From the NCBI RefSeq assembly GCF_001006005.1, contig NZ_CP011254.1, positions 682,001-746,000 on the forward strand: a stretch of 64,000 nt of DNA, read 5' to 3'. The stretch's first letter is position 1. Every line of letters begins with the position of its first letter. Below the pieces are notes generated by a model. The model made no database searches. It saw only the letters and a program-made list of their open reading frames with translations, and had not been told where the DNA came from. The stretch comes from Serratia fonticola. Lineage in GTDB: Bacteria; Pseudomonadota; Gammaproteobacteria; Enterobacterales; Enterobacteriaceae. The position numbers and the translations under genes were made by a program. Positions 38,640-48,680 of the stretch are shown here, piece after piece.

Positions 38640-41199
38640 ACTGAACCTCTCGAATTTGCATTACGCCATGTGTTAATTTGATATTTTCATTCTGCAATGG
38701 ACACTGGTATTTGATGCCATCTTTTTCTACTTTAAGACTGCCCAACTGACTATGAATATTGAGTATAAAGTCACCAACAAAGTAGCCTTCACTGTCAGTG
38801 ATCGCATTGCCCCCCACGATGCGGGCATTAGGCAAAGGATACCCCTTAGAATAAACACGGCCAGTTACGGTTTGATTTTTCGTTGCCATCAACTTTACAT
38901 TATATACTTGGCCTGGAAGCGCCCATGTCGACGCAGAGCGGGTGGACAAATTATAAAATTGATTTATTTCATCATTAAACAACTGTTCTGCAATAGGTAA
39001 AATCTTACGATAAGGTTGTATGTTAAGCGTCGTTTTTTTACCCCCCATAACGACAACCCCCTGGCTATCACGATTATTGATTTCGAAATACTGACCGCGA
39101 GGCAGTTCAGTCGCATCGATAATCAAGGCAGACGTATTATCGGTTTTACCCCACGCCATGGAATTATCGCCTATGGCGAAACCACTACGTTGGGAAAAAT
39201 AGTACTGGTTATAACTTCCGCTGCCGAGCGTGTGAACTATTCCCGCTGAGCTGTATCCTAGATTATTATCAACTAACAGGCTGCCTCCTGCGCTACGTTG
39301 ATTGCCCTGACTTTGACTGGCGCTGGCGCTCAGTGAATAGATCCCACTTCGGTCAAAATCGGGATTGTATAAATCTACGGCATAGTCAGTACTGTAATCA
39401 GCTTTTTCCTGCGGGTTATCACTGAGCTTACCACGCAGGTTAAGAGTCTGATAGTGGTTAAAGCTCTGCTCACGGAATCCGAGGGTAAAGTTTGCAAAAA
39501 AACGGTCGTCATTGCTTTTACTCAATGAGTCACGTCCCGCCAGCGTACGGATAGATTTATTTGAGGCCTGATGGTAGCCCAGCTCGACACGCAAGTTCAT
39601 CATATGTGAAAGAGGCATATCCCGGTTTAATGAAATATCCCAGGAATTATAGTTATTTTTATCACGCATCTTATACTGCTGATATTGAGTGTTCATGCTA
39701 TATGTTGCTGAAAGCCCGATATTCCATGGTATAAAAGTTGTGGCACCAAGCTGAAAAAAATTAAAGTCATAAGCTGGCACCGCGCCCTGCCGACGGTAAT
39801 CCGGCTCGTCACCACGATAGCGATGGCTACGGTAGCTAAGATTAAGACCCAGATGATTAAGGTTTTTATTCATCCCCAGTTGATAGCCATAGCTACCATC
39901 ATTGCCAATGATAAAATCGGTATGCAGTTGTTCTGCAACCCAGCTGTCAACCGGTATATCCAGGTTGCCATTGAGGTAGGAATTACTATAATCAAGTAAC
40001 GCACCACCGCCAAAAGAGACGACAGAGCTAGTGGTATAACCCGCAGCGAAACTCGCCAGTGTACTACGGGCGGATTTATCACGTCGTTGATTGCCCATAC
40101 ATTCAACGCACTCATAATTACGACTGGAAATGACGTTAGACTGTTCCCGGTCGTAACTACCAACCTGAAGAGTATACTCGAGATCGCCCGAGCGGAACAT
40201 TCCGCTACGCTTGAAGAACGGTTGAATTTTAGTTTCACGGGCACCATTTGTCAGGATGGTAACAAGTTGTACATCATAGCCCCCCATCGGCCAGCTATCC
40301 GTATTAAGGGTTTGCAATCCCGGAGGTAATTGCTGTAAATCAATCATTTTTCCATTAGCATAAATCTCAACCGTACCTGACTGCGGCAGAAAAACAGTGA
40401 CACCGGAGGCAGCCCCTCGCGTCAGATCCAAATAGTTATCGGTCATATATCCTACCGATATCCCATCAAAACTCAGAGGATTGAAAAAACTGTAGCGCAA
40501 TGAGGGAGTGCTATAAGTATAGTTATCATTAATACGCTGGCGACCAGCCTTGAAACGCGTACTATTTTTCTCAAAATATAATGTCAGTTCATCAATATGA
40601 TATTTTATTTCTTTCGAGTAACTCCATGCACCTTTTAAATAGCTATTACCGGTAAGATTTAATGTATCTACCGATGAAAAGGTAAAGCTATCGCCATAAC
40701 TATCTGCTAAGAAATTTGCATTGTGGTTATGTACGAACCCGGACTGTTTTTTATAAGTAATATAATTTTTTTTAGTCACACCCTCAGAAGAGGAAAAGTA
40801 CTCTGCAGGTAACAACAGGTGCAAAGAAGCATCAGAACTGTTTATCCACACAGTAATGCTATGATTTCCAAATTCCTGCCCCGCCACTCTTTTCAAAGGT
40901 GCAGAAAGTTCTTTTAGTAATTTATTTCTATCTACACTTAATGCAGGCATATCTGCGGCGGTTAACTGCTCAAATATATTTTGCGGTGCATCTAGCATGA
41001 CCTTATCGTTATCGAAAAGTGCAGTGAATGAACCGATAGAGGCGCCGCTATAAATAAAATCAAATATTTCGTTTTGTTGAGCATTGAAAATCTCTTCAAA
41101 TCCGACAGGCAATTCTATTACGGAAGCCTGAACAGTAAAAGGCCTTAAACCCATGCACCATACAAAACATACCATTCCTAGCGCCATTCTACTTTTCAT
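38623..41199 (-). CDS. Outer-membrane usher of alpha-type fimbria (TcfC/CfaC family)
   Basis: 858 residues with a signal peptide (to about TVQA). It lacks the FimD/PapC type N-terminal signature and instead follows the CfaC/TcfC pattern: N-terminal ELPVGFEEIFNAQQNEIFDF, a barrel with repeated aromatic strands, the plug region VTVFLPQSGTVEIYANGKMI, then QLPPGLQTLNTDSWPMGGYD, and a C-terminal carbohydrate-binding-like domain with VTGRVYSKGYPLPNARIVGG near 790. CS1 to CFA/I type ushers are of this length. It exports and anchors the pilins. GC is low compared with the core. Confidence 0.83.
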   Translation of the reverse strand: MKSRMALGMVCFVWCMGLRPFTVQASVIELPVGFEEIFNAQQNEIFDFIYSGASIGSFTALFDNDKVMLDAPQNIFEQLTAADMPALSVDRNKLLKELSAPLKRVAGQEFGNHSITVWINSSDASLHLLLPAEYFSSSEGVTKKNYITYKKQSGFVHNHNANFLADSYGDSFTFSSVDTLNLTGNSYLKGAWSYSKEIKYHIDELTLYFEKNSTRFKAGRQRINDNYTYSTPSLRYSFFNPLSFDGISVGYMTDNYLDLTRGAASGVTVFLPQSGTVEIYANGKMIDLQQLPPGLQTLNTDSWPMGGYDVQLVTILTNGARETKIQPFFKRSGMFRSGDLEYTLQVGSYDREQSNVISSRNYECVECMGNQRRDKSARSTLASFAAGYTTSSVVSFGGGALLDYSNSYLNGNLDIPVDSWVAEQLHTDFIIGNDGSYGYQLGMNKNLNHLGLNLSYRSHRYRGDEPDYRRQGAVPAYDFNFFQLGATTFIPWNIGLSATYSMNTQYQQYKMRDKNNYNSWDISLNRDMPLSHMMNLRVELGYHQASNKSIRTLAGRDSLSKSNDDRFFANFTLGFREQSFNHYQTLNLRGKLSDNPQEKADYSTDYAVDLYNPDFDRSGIYSLSASASQSQGNQRSAGGSLLVDNNLGYSSAGIVHTLGSGSYNQYYFSQRSGFAIGDNSMAWGKTDNTSALIIDATELPRGQYFEINNRDSQGVVVMGGKKTTLNIQPYRKILPIAEQLFNDEINQFYNLSTRSASTWALPGQVYNVKLMATKNQTVTGRVYSKGYPLPNARIVGGNAITDSEGYFVGDFILNIHSQLGSLKVEKDGIKYQCPLQNENIKLTHGVMQIREVQCEVKS

Positions 41200-41214
41200 A
41201 CTTCCCTGCCAGAA

Positions 41215-41730
41215 TTAAAGCGTTGGTTTTACTAATAATGTGAAGGAGTTTGCATAACCACCCTGGGAATAATTACCCGCTAGGGATTTTGACTTGAAAT
41301 GAACTTTAAATCCATTAGTCGAGTTTGCAAACAGTATATTCTTAAGAACAGGAATAGAAATCATCTGCAAAGCTGACGAGTGATTATTATTGAAAACAAA
41401 CTCCCCCGTAAGATTGATGACATTATCTCTTCCTGACAACGAATAGAGAGTAAAATCCGAATCGGAAAATACCACTTCAGCACCCGGAATATTTCCTACT
41501 ATATAAAATGAGGTAGAGGTATTTTCAAAATGTTTTGAAGCCCCATTTATAGGTAATGGGAAATCAATTTCACCGTTACTGATCGGACGCAACTTATAAT
41601 ATAGCGCCACTCGTGGTATCGACTCCGCATTAATATTAACGTCAAACTTAGGTGACTCTATTGCAACACAGTCCGTCATCGCTACGATTATGATAACGAG
41701 AGTAATTATTGTTTGAATTAGTTTTATCAT
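41215..41730 (-). CDS. CS1-type fimbrial subunit (second pilin paralogue)
   Basis: 171 residues with a signal peptide (MIKLIQTIITLVIIIVAMTD; probable cleavage near CVAIES). The mature part follows the alpha-pilin pattern (FDVNINAESIPRVALYYKL, ALQMISIPVL, then a C-terminal GNYSQGGYANSFTLLV strand). The start codon lies one base after the T-run of a hairpin terminator, and no Shine-Dalgarno sequence is visible, so translation must be weak or otherwise controlled. It may be a minor subunit made in small amounts relative to the major pilin just upstream. Confidence 0.7.
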   Translation of the reverse strand: MIKLIQTIITLVIIIVAMTDCVAIESPKFDVNINAESIPRVALYYKLRPISNGEIDFPLPINGASKHFENTSTSFYIVGNIPGAEVVFSDSDFTLYSLSGRDNVINLTGEFVFNNNHSSALQMISIPVLKNILFANSTNGFKVHFKSKSLAGNYSQGGYANSFTLLVKPTL

Positions 41731-41731
41731 T

Positions 41732-41759
41732 AAAAAACAGGGTCAGTTACCTAACCCTG
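41732..41759 (-). terminator. Attenuator between major pilin and the rest of the alpha-fimbrial operon
   Basis: On the minus strand CAGGGT / ACCCTG (10-nt loop) is followed by TTTTTT, directly in front of the ATG of the next gene. Expected to make most transcripts stop after the major pilin. Confidence 0.65.
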
Positions 41760-41774
41760 ACACTCGATTAAGAG

Positions 41775-42317
41775 TTAGGCTTTCGCATTTACGTTAGCGT
41801 AAACTACGCCGGTGTAGTTACCCTGTCCCAGTTCGCTGTATTTAGCGTCAGAAACAAACTTGAATGCCACCGGCAGCTCGCCATGGGTGCCGTTAGCTTG
41901 CAGGGTAAAATCTTGAGAATCGCCTGACTTAACGTAAGCTTTCTGACCCACTTCAGTGATGGTATTAATTTTATAGCTTAAAGAAGACAACGTGTCACGA
42001 TCGGTGCTGTACAGAGTAAAAGCACCACCACTTGCGTTCTGGCCATCGTCAAGGATCAGTGAAACCTCCAGCTTTGCCACGTCATTGTTCCACAGACGCA
42101 GTGCCGGAGTAGTCGCTTCCATGAAGCCACTTGCAGCAGGCTTTAACTCAACATCAAGATCGGTCAGAGGACGGCCACTTGCATCGGTGATGTGCGCACT
42201 GTCAGGTACGTTAGCGCTAACGTTGAATTTAGTATCATAACTTGCTGGCGTTGCGGCAAATACTGAAGCAGAGAACATAGCACCAGTGATAAGAGAAAGC
42301 GCGAAAATCTTTTTCAT
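41775..42317 (-). CDS. CS1-type major fimbrial subunit (pilin)
   Basis: 180 residues from ATG 42317 (AAGGAC upstream); an open frame extends further upstream but is not coding. Signal peptide MKKIFALSLITGAMFSASVFA. Mature part has FNVSANVPDSAHITDASGRP, LDVELKPAASGFMEATTPAL, SGGAFTLYSTDRDTLSSLSY and a C-terminal YTGVVYANVNAKA donor-like strand. It resembles CblA and CooA of the alpha (class 5) fimbriae. Position as first gene, a good ribosome site and a terminator just after fit the highly expressed shaft subunit. Confidence 0.82.
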   Translation of the reverse strand: MKKIFALSLITGAMFSASVFAATPASYDTKFNVSANVPDSAHITDASGRPLTDLDVELKPAASGFMEATTPALRLWNNDVAKLEVSLILDDGQNASGGAFTLYSTDRDTLSSLSYKINTITEVGQKAYVKSGDSQDFTLQANGTHGELPVAFKFVSDAKYSELGQGNYTGVVYANVNAKA

Positions 42318-42510
42318 TTGTTTAGTCCTTAAAAGTACAGATATTTTAGTAATTACCCCATCCATTAAAGGATGGCATTAATTACATCCGCATTAGCAAG
42401 ATAATATATTCCTTCTCACCCTGCCAATGATAGAGAATATTAACATCACTAATCCTTATTTACCTGATTGAGACCTTATAAATCCGTATAAAAGTTTAAT
42501 TAGTTATTAT

Positions 42511-43770
42511 CTAATAATCTTTAATCGTGTTGTGCCCTACTTCTTCAAATACGGCCCGGCGTAATGAGTCTTCAAACTGTCTCAGACTATGTGGGGTATA
42601 GTAGTTAGTGGCCCCTACGCAGGCACTCCAGTTTACCGTCGGATTATAGCCTAGTGCGATGAAAGCAATCTTACCTATCGCCCTACCAACCTGTAGTGAA
42701 TTCCTCACTTTGTCGCACATCCCTGCGGCAATGAGATTTCGAGTGATAGGAACCTTCGCTGCATCAGGGTCGTCCATACCATCAGAAATAATTACTAACA
42801 CTTTACGGTTGCCACTTCCCTTTGCCAAAACCTGCGTACCAGCAAGTACACCGGAGCTAACTAGCGTCCCCCCATGGGCGGTCATTGCATTGATTTTTGA
42901 AATATCTGTCATGCTACCGGTGAGCGGAATTTGTTTGGCATTAGCGAATTTAAGACACAGATCTTCGTAAACATCATCGATCGGTACGTTAATATCGTCC
43001 ACCCTATTGGGGATAGCCGCAACGGTGGCACGGCTATCAATGTACTGGCCCAGATTTTCCATAGACTCAAACTCACTGAGGATCCCTTTGGGGGCCGGCA
43101 CGCGAGTCACAAATTGTGGAGTACAGTGATCTCCGGTACGCGTCCCCCAGCTAAATGGTACAAAACCAACTTTATTGCCTACATTCTGTGAAAAAAGCTC
43201 ATTCGAGAGTTTCAGAACGATTCTTTTTAGCTCCGTAATCTTCTGATAGCCATCGATGTAATCGGTCATCGAACTGGAGAAATCCGTGACAAAAACCACA
43301 TCGATATTTGAACGATACTTACGGGCTGCCGCATTGTTACCCACCACAATTTTTTTCCCGAAGTTAGGGAAAAGAGGCGATGCAAGCCAGGCATCTTGCA
43401 CGGTCTGACCAGAAACTCGGTATTCGACATAAGATAGATTACCATCGTATCCAGAACGTCCATTTAACACAGTAATTTTTGGTGTATATACTGCCGTATT
43501 GTGGCGCATGTAAGCATTAAAATAAGCGGTAGCAATAACGTTATTACGGGGATTTCCTGCTCCGTTATCTTCTGCAGTTAGCGCTAGTGCAGCTTGTTCC
43601 ATCGCATCAGATAGTCTGGCTTTGTCTGTGATAATCCTCGATCCTTCAAGGCCCAACGTTGCCATTGCAAGCAGAAAACCACTCATCATGACGAAGCTGA
43701 CGGCAAATGCCCCTCCCTGATCGCGAAGAAATGCTCCTGGCGTCTTCAATAATCTTCTAATTTTTAACAT
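42511..43770 (-). CDS. tadG: TadG-like pilus assembly protein with von Willebrand A domain
   Basis: 419 residues. An N-terminal TadE/G-type hydrophobic helix (GGAFAVSFVMMSGFLLAMATLGLEGSR, residues about 19-45) is followed by a vWA domain with the metal site VVFVTDFSSSMTDYI (DxSxS) near residue 155, a TDIS segment and VLVIISDGMDDPD. It is the last Tad gene. vWA-type TadG proteins may act in surface attachment or as pseudopilin-like platform parts. ATG 43770; 140 bp with no gene separates it from tadF. Confidence 0.82.
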   Translation of the reverse strand: MLKIRRLLKTPGAFLRDQGGAFAVSFVMMSGFLLAMATLGLEGSRIITDKARLSDAMEQAALALTAEDNGAGNPRNNVIATAYFNAYMRHNTAVYTPKITVLNGRSGYDGNLSYVEYRVSGQTVQDAWLASPLFPNFGKKIVVGNNAAARKYRSNIDVVFVTDFSSSMTDYIDGYQKITELKRIVLKLSNELFSQNVGNKVGFVPFSWGTRTGDHCTPQFVTRVPAPKGILSEFESMENLGQYIDSRATVAAIPNRVDDINVPIDDVYEDLCLKFANAKQIPLTGSMTDISKINAMTAHGGTLVSSGVLAGTQVLAKGSGNRKVLVIISDGMDDPDAAKVPITRNLIAAGMCDKVRNSLQVGRAIGKIAFIALGYNPTVNWSACVGATNYYTPHSLRQFEDSLRRAVFEEVGHNTIKDY

Positions 43771-43910
43771 GATTTACCTCGGTTCATGATTAATGTTATC
43801 CATACCAACCTTCTTATAAAGCTCACGTATGCGGCTGGCTGACCAAGAAAATGGCAGACCTGTTTCCGTTGGTAAAAACTCAGTGGCGGATAACAATTAA
43901 TAATGATGAA

Positions 43911-44492
43911 TTAGCGAACCATAACGGATGCATACGATGTCATCACCGGCTTAGTCCATAACCCGCTGGTCATCCTTGTATAGATACTAGAAGTGGGTGC
44001 ACAAACCGTAATTTGATAAATAGGCACCCAGCGGGTATAACTTCCTCTGGGAGATAGAGCCAGTTGTCTGGACAGTAATACCGGAGGCGCACAGCTAACG
44101 GATGAGTTATTTGCCGTCCATAACCGATACATCTTTAAATTTTTTGAAGTATCATTAACATTAGAGGGAGGATAAAAATGCGCCTCTTCTACTATCAAAC
44201 CAATGGCATTTTGGTCTATTGCAGGGTCCATATCTGCCAATATTTTCTTTGTTAGTAAAAGCGCACTATCAACGTCGTATTGCGATAAATTTTCACGCGC
44301 AGCGTACAGTTGCGTTCTTTCTCGTAGTACTCCGGCTATCGAATAGGCAGTACGATCCAGGCGTCCAATCAGTGCCTGACGCATAACTAAATCCCCAAGG
44401 AAATAAATAAATGTTACCAGAGCAATAGCGATAAAGACGAACTCCACCGTTATCGACGCTCGCTGATCAGTCCATAAATTCCGAACGTTCAT
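43911..44492 (-). CDS. tadF: TadF pseudopilin-like protein
   Basis: 193 residues from ATG 44492 (AGGA close upstream); a TTG four codons earlier opens the frame but is less likely. The N-terminal segment RASITVEFVFIAIALVTFIY has the E/F pseudopilin motif and a membrane helix. Cleaved by TadV in studied systems. It overlaps tadE by 26 bp. Position between tadE and tadG identifies it. Confidence 0.75.
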   Translation of the reverse strand: MNVRNLWTDQRASITVEFVFIAIALVTFIYFLGDLVMRQALIGRLDRTAYSIAGVLRERTQLYAARENLSQYDVDSALLLTKKILADMDPAIDQNAIGLIVEEAHFYPPSNVNDTSKNLKMYRLWTANNSSVSCAPPVLLSRQLALSPRGSYTRWVPIYQITVCAPTSSIYTRMTSGLWTKPVMTSYASVMVR

Positions 44493-44958
44493 ATTCCTGA
44501 ACAAAAATCACCTCTCGGATAAATGTTGATTCTTTCCATGCATCAGGTACCGGAAAAAAAATAGGTTGATAGCGATATCTTACAAAATATCTTGCCAACG
44601 GTTTATTTCTTCCACTGACTCCACCACCGCTATAAATCATTTCAGCTATTGAGCTAGCATAAGAAACGTTTATAGCCAGCATATCTTTTTCAGCCAGGAA
44701 ACCCCACAAGGTTCCTCCCTGCTCTGTCATACGTTGTCTGAAGCGAGTCTGGTAATCATTACCACTAGCAGATGAGTAATTTTTTGCGTCCTTAGCTCCC
44801 TCAGATATAGCTAAATCTAACACCGAGGATATATATGCCATACGAGCAATTTCAGCGACAAACATAACCATAAAGATGAACAATATAACGGTTAAAGAAA
44901 ATTCAATACTGGCTACGCCACGGTTATTTTTAAAAAAAACCGAAATTAATTTCTTCAT
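44467..44958 (-). CDS. tadE: TadE pseudopilin
   Basis: 163 residues. The N-terminus has RGVASIEFSLTVILFIFMVM, the TadE-type prepilin motif (Gly followed at +5 by Glu and an aromatic) and a membrane helix. The rest is a small extracytoplasmic domain with VRYRYQPIFFPVPD near the end. The stop of tadD upstream overlaps its start by 4 bp, and it overlaps tadF downstream. Confidence 0.8.
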   Translation of the reverse strand: MKKLISVFFKNNRGVASIEFSLTVILFIFMVMFVAEIARMAYISSVLDLAISEGAKDAKNYSSASGNDYQTRFRQRMTEQGGTLWGFLAEKDMLAINVSYASSIAEMIYSGGGVSGRNKPLARYFVRYRYQPIFFPVPDAWKESTFIREVIFVQEYERSEFMD

Positions 44959-45689
44959 ATTTTCATTTTATCGGTTAATAGGACTTGACTAAGCGATTCG
45001 ATGAGATCGTAAGGATGCTCTGAGAGATTTTCTCTTTCAATAATATTGTAAGCCGATTGCAAATCCGATGTCTTAACCAGTGCAAACACCAGGTTATGCA
45101 TCATCACTCTGCTCTTTTTACCACGAAAATATTGTGGTAGTAACATGGCAACGGCATCACTATAATCTCCATCCATGATTGATAGCATGGCTAAATTGTT
45201 GATACTTTTCTCATCAGCAAGAAAATGGTCACGGGCAGACAACAGGAAGCGACGCGCAGCGACAGAGTCTCCATTTAGCGCACTGGCAACACCTTGTAGG
45301 TTCCAGGCTTCAGCATTATTCGGGTTTCTCTTAATCATATTTTGAGTCACCGCTAGCGCCTTATCATATTGTCCTAAATATATTAGGTCCTTAGTTAACA
45401 GTATGTCCGTTTCACTATTCTCCCCAGCCAGTGGTTCCAGATAGTAAAGGGATGATTTATAATCACCAGCTTCATGATAATAAAAAGCCAGTTTAAAACG
45501 GTCCTGAGGATTATTTCGCTCTTTTAAACTTCCACGATATAAATTGATCAACCCATCGTAATCCTTAGTTTGTAACAAGACAGTTTCTTTTACTTTATCA
45601 TCTCGCGCAGTTTTCCCTTCCAGCAAATTACAGCCAGATAGTATTGTGCAAAATGAAACAATAATAATTGATTTCTTAAAAAACAGCAC
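44955..45689 (-). CDS. tadD: TadD lipoprotein with TPR repeats
   Basis: 244 residues. Lipobox LSGC at about residues 17-20 marks an outer- or inner-membrane lipoprotein. TPR-like helix pairs follow (LAFYYHEAGDYKSSLYYLEP, YLGQYDKALAVTQNMIKRNP, NNAEAWNLQGVASALNGDS). TadD is thought to help assembly of the RcpA secretin. Starts with GTG 45689, overlapping the tadC end by 14 bp. Confidence 0.82.
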   Translation of the reverse strand: MLFFKKSIIIVSFCTILSGCNLLEGKTARDDKVKETVLLQTKDYDGLINLYRGSLKERNNPQDRFKLAFYYHEAGDYKSSLYYLEPLAGENSETDILLTKDLIYLGQYDKALAVTQNMIKRNPNNAEAWNLQGVASALNGDSVAARRFLLSARDHFLADEKSINNLAMLSIMDGDYSDAVAMLLPQYFRGKKSRVMMHNLVFALVKTSDLQSAYNIIERENLSEHPYDLIESLSQVLLTDKMKI

Positions 45690-46515
45690 TTTTCATTATC
45701 CTTAAAATACCTGGCGCCGCGATCAAAACGACAATTGGGAACATGATAAATACAATAAGAGGAATGCTCATCTTTGCTGACAGGCTTCCAACCTTCTCCT
45801 CAGTATCAAGTAGTTGTAACTCACGAATTTCTCTTGATATCTCGAGGAGGTTCTCATATAAAGAGGTCCCATAAAATACACTTTGCTGAAGTGTAGAGCA
45901 AAACATGCGCATTTCCGTTTCCTCCATGGATCGGTATAGTTCTTCTAGGCCAGACTGCAGACCACTGACATCCGCCTTTTTAACAACAATTAACATTAGA
46001 CTGGCTAAATTTGGATCAATTTCATGGAAATTATCACAAACAAACCGTAATGCACTTTCAACAGTCATCCCGGATTGCACACAAACCGCCACAAGATCGA
46101 TATAGTATGGAATTGCGTCAATGAGTAATTTCATACGCGTTTTCACTCCCATATTGACCAGAATGCCTGGAGTGACAATAATTATCACTAACACAATCAG
46201 TAATATCATCGCCAACTCCTGCATTGACAGGTTCCATGCACCTGTAAATTTTAGCAGTAGAGCCCCCCCTCCTACAGCACCACACAACCTCAATTTCAGG
46301 CTAACTTTTTTATCAAGTAGATCCAGGCGACTTAACCATAAATTGTTGTTAATAATAAGTAAGCGGTGATCAATAGTCGTCAAAATTTCATTACTGTTCG
46401 ACTCGTGACTTTGCTCAATAATTTTTTTCTGGCTCGACAGTGACTGCATTCTTAGCAGAGTACAGATTGTCACTACCAGACCAAACACTAGGGTTACGCT
46501 ATATATAAATATCAT
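45676..46515 (-). CDS. tadC: TadC inner-membrane platform protein
   Basis: 279 residues with T2SS-F domain layout: N-terminal membrane helix, a pair of central helices (LAMILLIVLVIIIVTPGILV), the domain segment PYYIDLVAVCVQSGMTVESALRFV, and C-terminal helices ending FIMFPIVVLIAAPGILRIM. With TadB it forms the platform on which the TadA ATPase acts. Its ATG overlaps the tadB stop by one base. Confidence 0.85.
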   Translation of the reverse strand: MIFIYSVTLVFGLVVTICTLLRMQSLSSQKKIIEQSHESNSNEILTTIDHRLLIINNNLWLSRLDLLDKKVSLKLRLCGAVGGGALLLKFTGAWNLSMQELAMILLIVLVIIIVTPGILVNMGVKTRMKLLIDAIPYYIDLVAVCVQSGMTVESALRFVCDNFHEIDPNLASLMLIVVKKADVSGLQSGLEELYRSMEETEMRMFCSTLQQSVFYGTSLYENLLEISREIRELQLLDTEEKVGSLSAKMSIPLIVFIMFPIVVLIAAPGILRIMKSAVF

Positions 46516-47390
46516 TACGTCGCCTTACGTAATAGCAGCCAGATAATAAACATACCCAAAGCCTCACTACTCACTGCATAGTATAAGATCATTCTCCCCA
46601 GCGGATCGTTAATAATAAAGTCATAATTCTGCGGACTCAAAAATTTCATGCTTATAAAAAACAAGATAGGGATCGCTGCAACAATCTTCGCCGAAGAACG
46701 TGCCTCTGATGTCATGGCCTTTTTACGCCGAGCGATAGTTTTACTATTGTTAACTATCCGGGAAAGTCGACTAATAAGCACACGTAACTGTCCACCACGC
46801 TGAATACTAATCAAAATAATCACAGAGAAAAAGTAGAACTCGCGGTAAGGATAAAGCCCCCTGGCATCCTTCATTACCCTTTCAGGTTCTTCACCCAGAT
46901 TCAGTCTTCGCGCGATACGATTGAAAGTCTGCCCCATTTCTCCATCGATCCCTTGACCACAACGCTGCAATGCCTGATGAATGCTGTTACCTGCCGAAAC
47001 CGCAGCATTGATAATCGACAACGCTTCTGGGAAGCGAGCCTCATAGTTTTTATGATGCAGCATCCGGCCAATATTAATCTGCCCAAAAAATATCGTTACA
47101 CTAGTGATAATGATCAGCCCAATCCAATCAAAATGCAACCAGAGGTAGTTAGATATTAGTGCCGCTAATAAAAACAAAAAGGCAATAATTAACCCACGCA
47201 TTCCTTTTATTGTATTATCGGAAATGGCATACAAACACCATTCATCCAGTCGTTTTCTTAAGAGATTTATAATACCGAACCTGGCTACAGACCGTTCTGC
47301 CGCTCCTATAGCGCCTTTCATCATACGACGCCAATAATACAGATTGACTAATAGCAAACCTAGCCCGAAAAAAAACAATAAATAGTACAT
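46515..47390 (-). CDS. tadB: TadB inner-membrane platform protein
   Basis: 291 residues: N-terminal helix, two central helices, and the T2SS-F domain segment RFPEALSIINAAVSAGNSIHQAL followed by FYFFSVIILISIQRGGQL and terminal helices. Partner of TadC. The start lies 3 bp after the tadA stop. AT-rich relative to the core. Confidence 0.85.
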   Translation of the reverse strand: MYYLLFFFGLGLLLVNLYYWRRMMKGAIGAAERSVARFGIINLLRKRLDEWCLYAISDNTIKGMRGLIIAFLFLLAALISNYLWLHFDWIGLIIITSVTIFFGQINIGRMLHHKNYEARFPEALSIINAAVSAGNSIHQALQRCGQGIDGEMGQTFNRIARRLNLGEEPERVMKDARGLYPYREFYFFSVIILISIQRGGQLRVLISRLSRIVNNSKTIARRKKAMTSEARSSAKIVAAIPILFFISMKFLSPQNYDFIINDPLGRMILYYAVSSEALGMFIIWLLLRKAT

Positions 47391-47393
47391 TAA

Positions 47394-48680
47394 TTAACTC
47401 ATTCCAAATATCAACTTCAACTCATTACTCAGGTTAAACATTATCGCATTATTCATTACACTTGAACGCATCAACAACCCATTATTAACAAACTCACCTT
47501 GTATTTTCCCTGTCTCATCACGCTCATTCTGGCTTTTGAAATGAAAGATATCCTGTAAAATAATTCTGTCACCCTCAATACCCATGATCTCACTAATATT
47601 CATGATTTTCCTAGAACCATCATTTAGTCGGGAAACCTGAATGATAAGATTTACAGCGGAAACGATATTCTTCCTTATCGACTCCATCGGTATATTCATG
47701 CCCGCCATCATGACCATATTTTCAAGACGTGATACTGCATCGCGGGGATTGTTAGCATGTAGCGTTGACATGGAACCATCATGACCTGTATTCATGGCTT
47801 GCAGCATCTCGAATGCCTCCTCACCGCGACACTCACCAACAATGATTCTGTCTGGTCGCATACGTAATGAGTTGATCAGCAATGCACGCATGGTGACCTG
47901 CCCCGTATTTTCAACTCCAGCAAGGCGTGTTTCCATTCTTAGTACATGAGGTTGCATTAGTCTCAGCTCTGCTGCGTCTTCCATAGTGATGATACGTTCA
48001 CTTTCATCAATATATTTCGACAATGAATTAAGCAATGTCGTTTTACCAGAACCAGTTCCCCCAGAGATGATAATGTTCACTCTGCAACGTGCGGCAATGA
48101 CCAGAAAGTTCGCCATCTGCCCACTCAATGCACCATGTTCAACAAGATCCGCCAGTTGTAAAGATGACTTCCCAAACTTGCGAATTGAAATCGACGTCCC
48201 GTCTAAGACGATGGGGGGTATGGCGACATTCAAACGGCTGCCGTCTGATAGGCGAGCATCCACCAGAGGACACCCCTCGTCGAGCCTTCTGCCAACTTTC
48301 TGCACCAGCCGTTTAGCGATGTCAGTCAACTGTGCATTATTAATGAATCGATGCTGGGTTAATTCCAGCTTGCCAAATCGCTCAACGAAAATTTTTGTTG
48401 GGCCATTAACCAGGATATCGCTAACGGTATCATCTTCCAGCAGTGGCCGCAGGGGGCCAAATCCAATGACTTCATCTGCCATCATTTCAGCCATCTGGCG
48501 CTGACCGACCACATTCAAATAAATATTTTGCAACTCAACGATTCGCTCAAGAATGCGATTCATTTCAGTTATCAACTGTGCACGATCGGTCACCAGATGT
48601 TCGATAACATTGATATCGATATTGCTCAGTACACCATTGCGCAAGATCTCCTGAAGCTCAATATCTACGCTATTATTCAT
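47394..48680 (-). CDS. tadA: TadA/CpaF secretion ATPase
   Basis: 428 residues, type II/IV secretion hexameric ATPase powering Flp pilus assembly and perhaps retraction. Landmarks: [20 protein letters not shown], Walker [17 protein letters not shown], the Asp box [20 protein letters not shown], Walker [20 protein letters not shown], and the His box [13 protein letters not shown]. Its start overlaps the tadZ stop by one base. Confidence 0.93.
   Translation of the reverse strand: MNNSVDIELQEILRNGVLSNIDINVIEHLVTDRAQLITEMNRILERIVELQNIYLNVVGQRQMAEMMADEVIGFGPLRPLLEDDTVSDILVNGPTKIFVERFGKLELTQHRFINNAQLTDIAKRLVQKVGRRLDEGCPLVDARLSDGSRLNVAIPPIVLDGTSISIRKFGKSSLQLADLVEHGALSGQMANFLVIAARCRVNIIISGGTGSGKTTLLNSLSKYIDESERIITMEDAAELRLMQPHVLRMETRLAGVENTGQVTMRALLINSLRMRPDRIIVGECRGEEAFEMLQAMNTGHDGSMSTLHANNPRDAVSRLENMVMMAGMNIPMESIRKNIVSAVNLIIQVSRLNDGSRKIMNISEIMGIEGDRIILQDIFHFKSQNERDETGKIQGEFVNNGLLMRSSVMNNAIMFNLSNELKLIFGMS

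Noticed and set aside
42358..42375. Inverted repeat CCATCC / GGATGG upstream of the major alpha-pilin gene
   Set aside because: A 6-bp stem without a T-run, in the leader region; could be chance in this AT-rich stretch.
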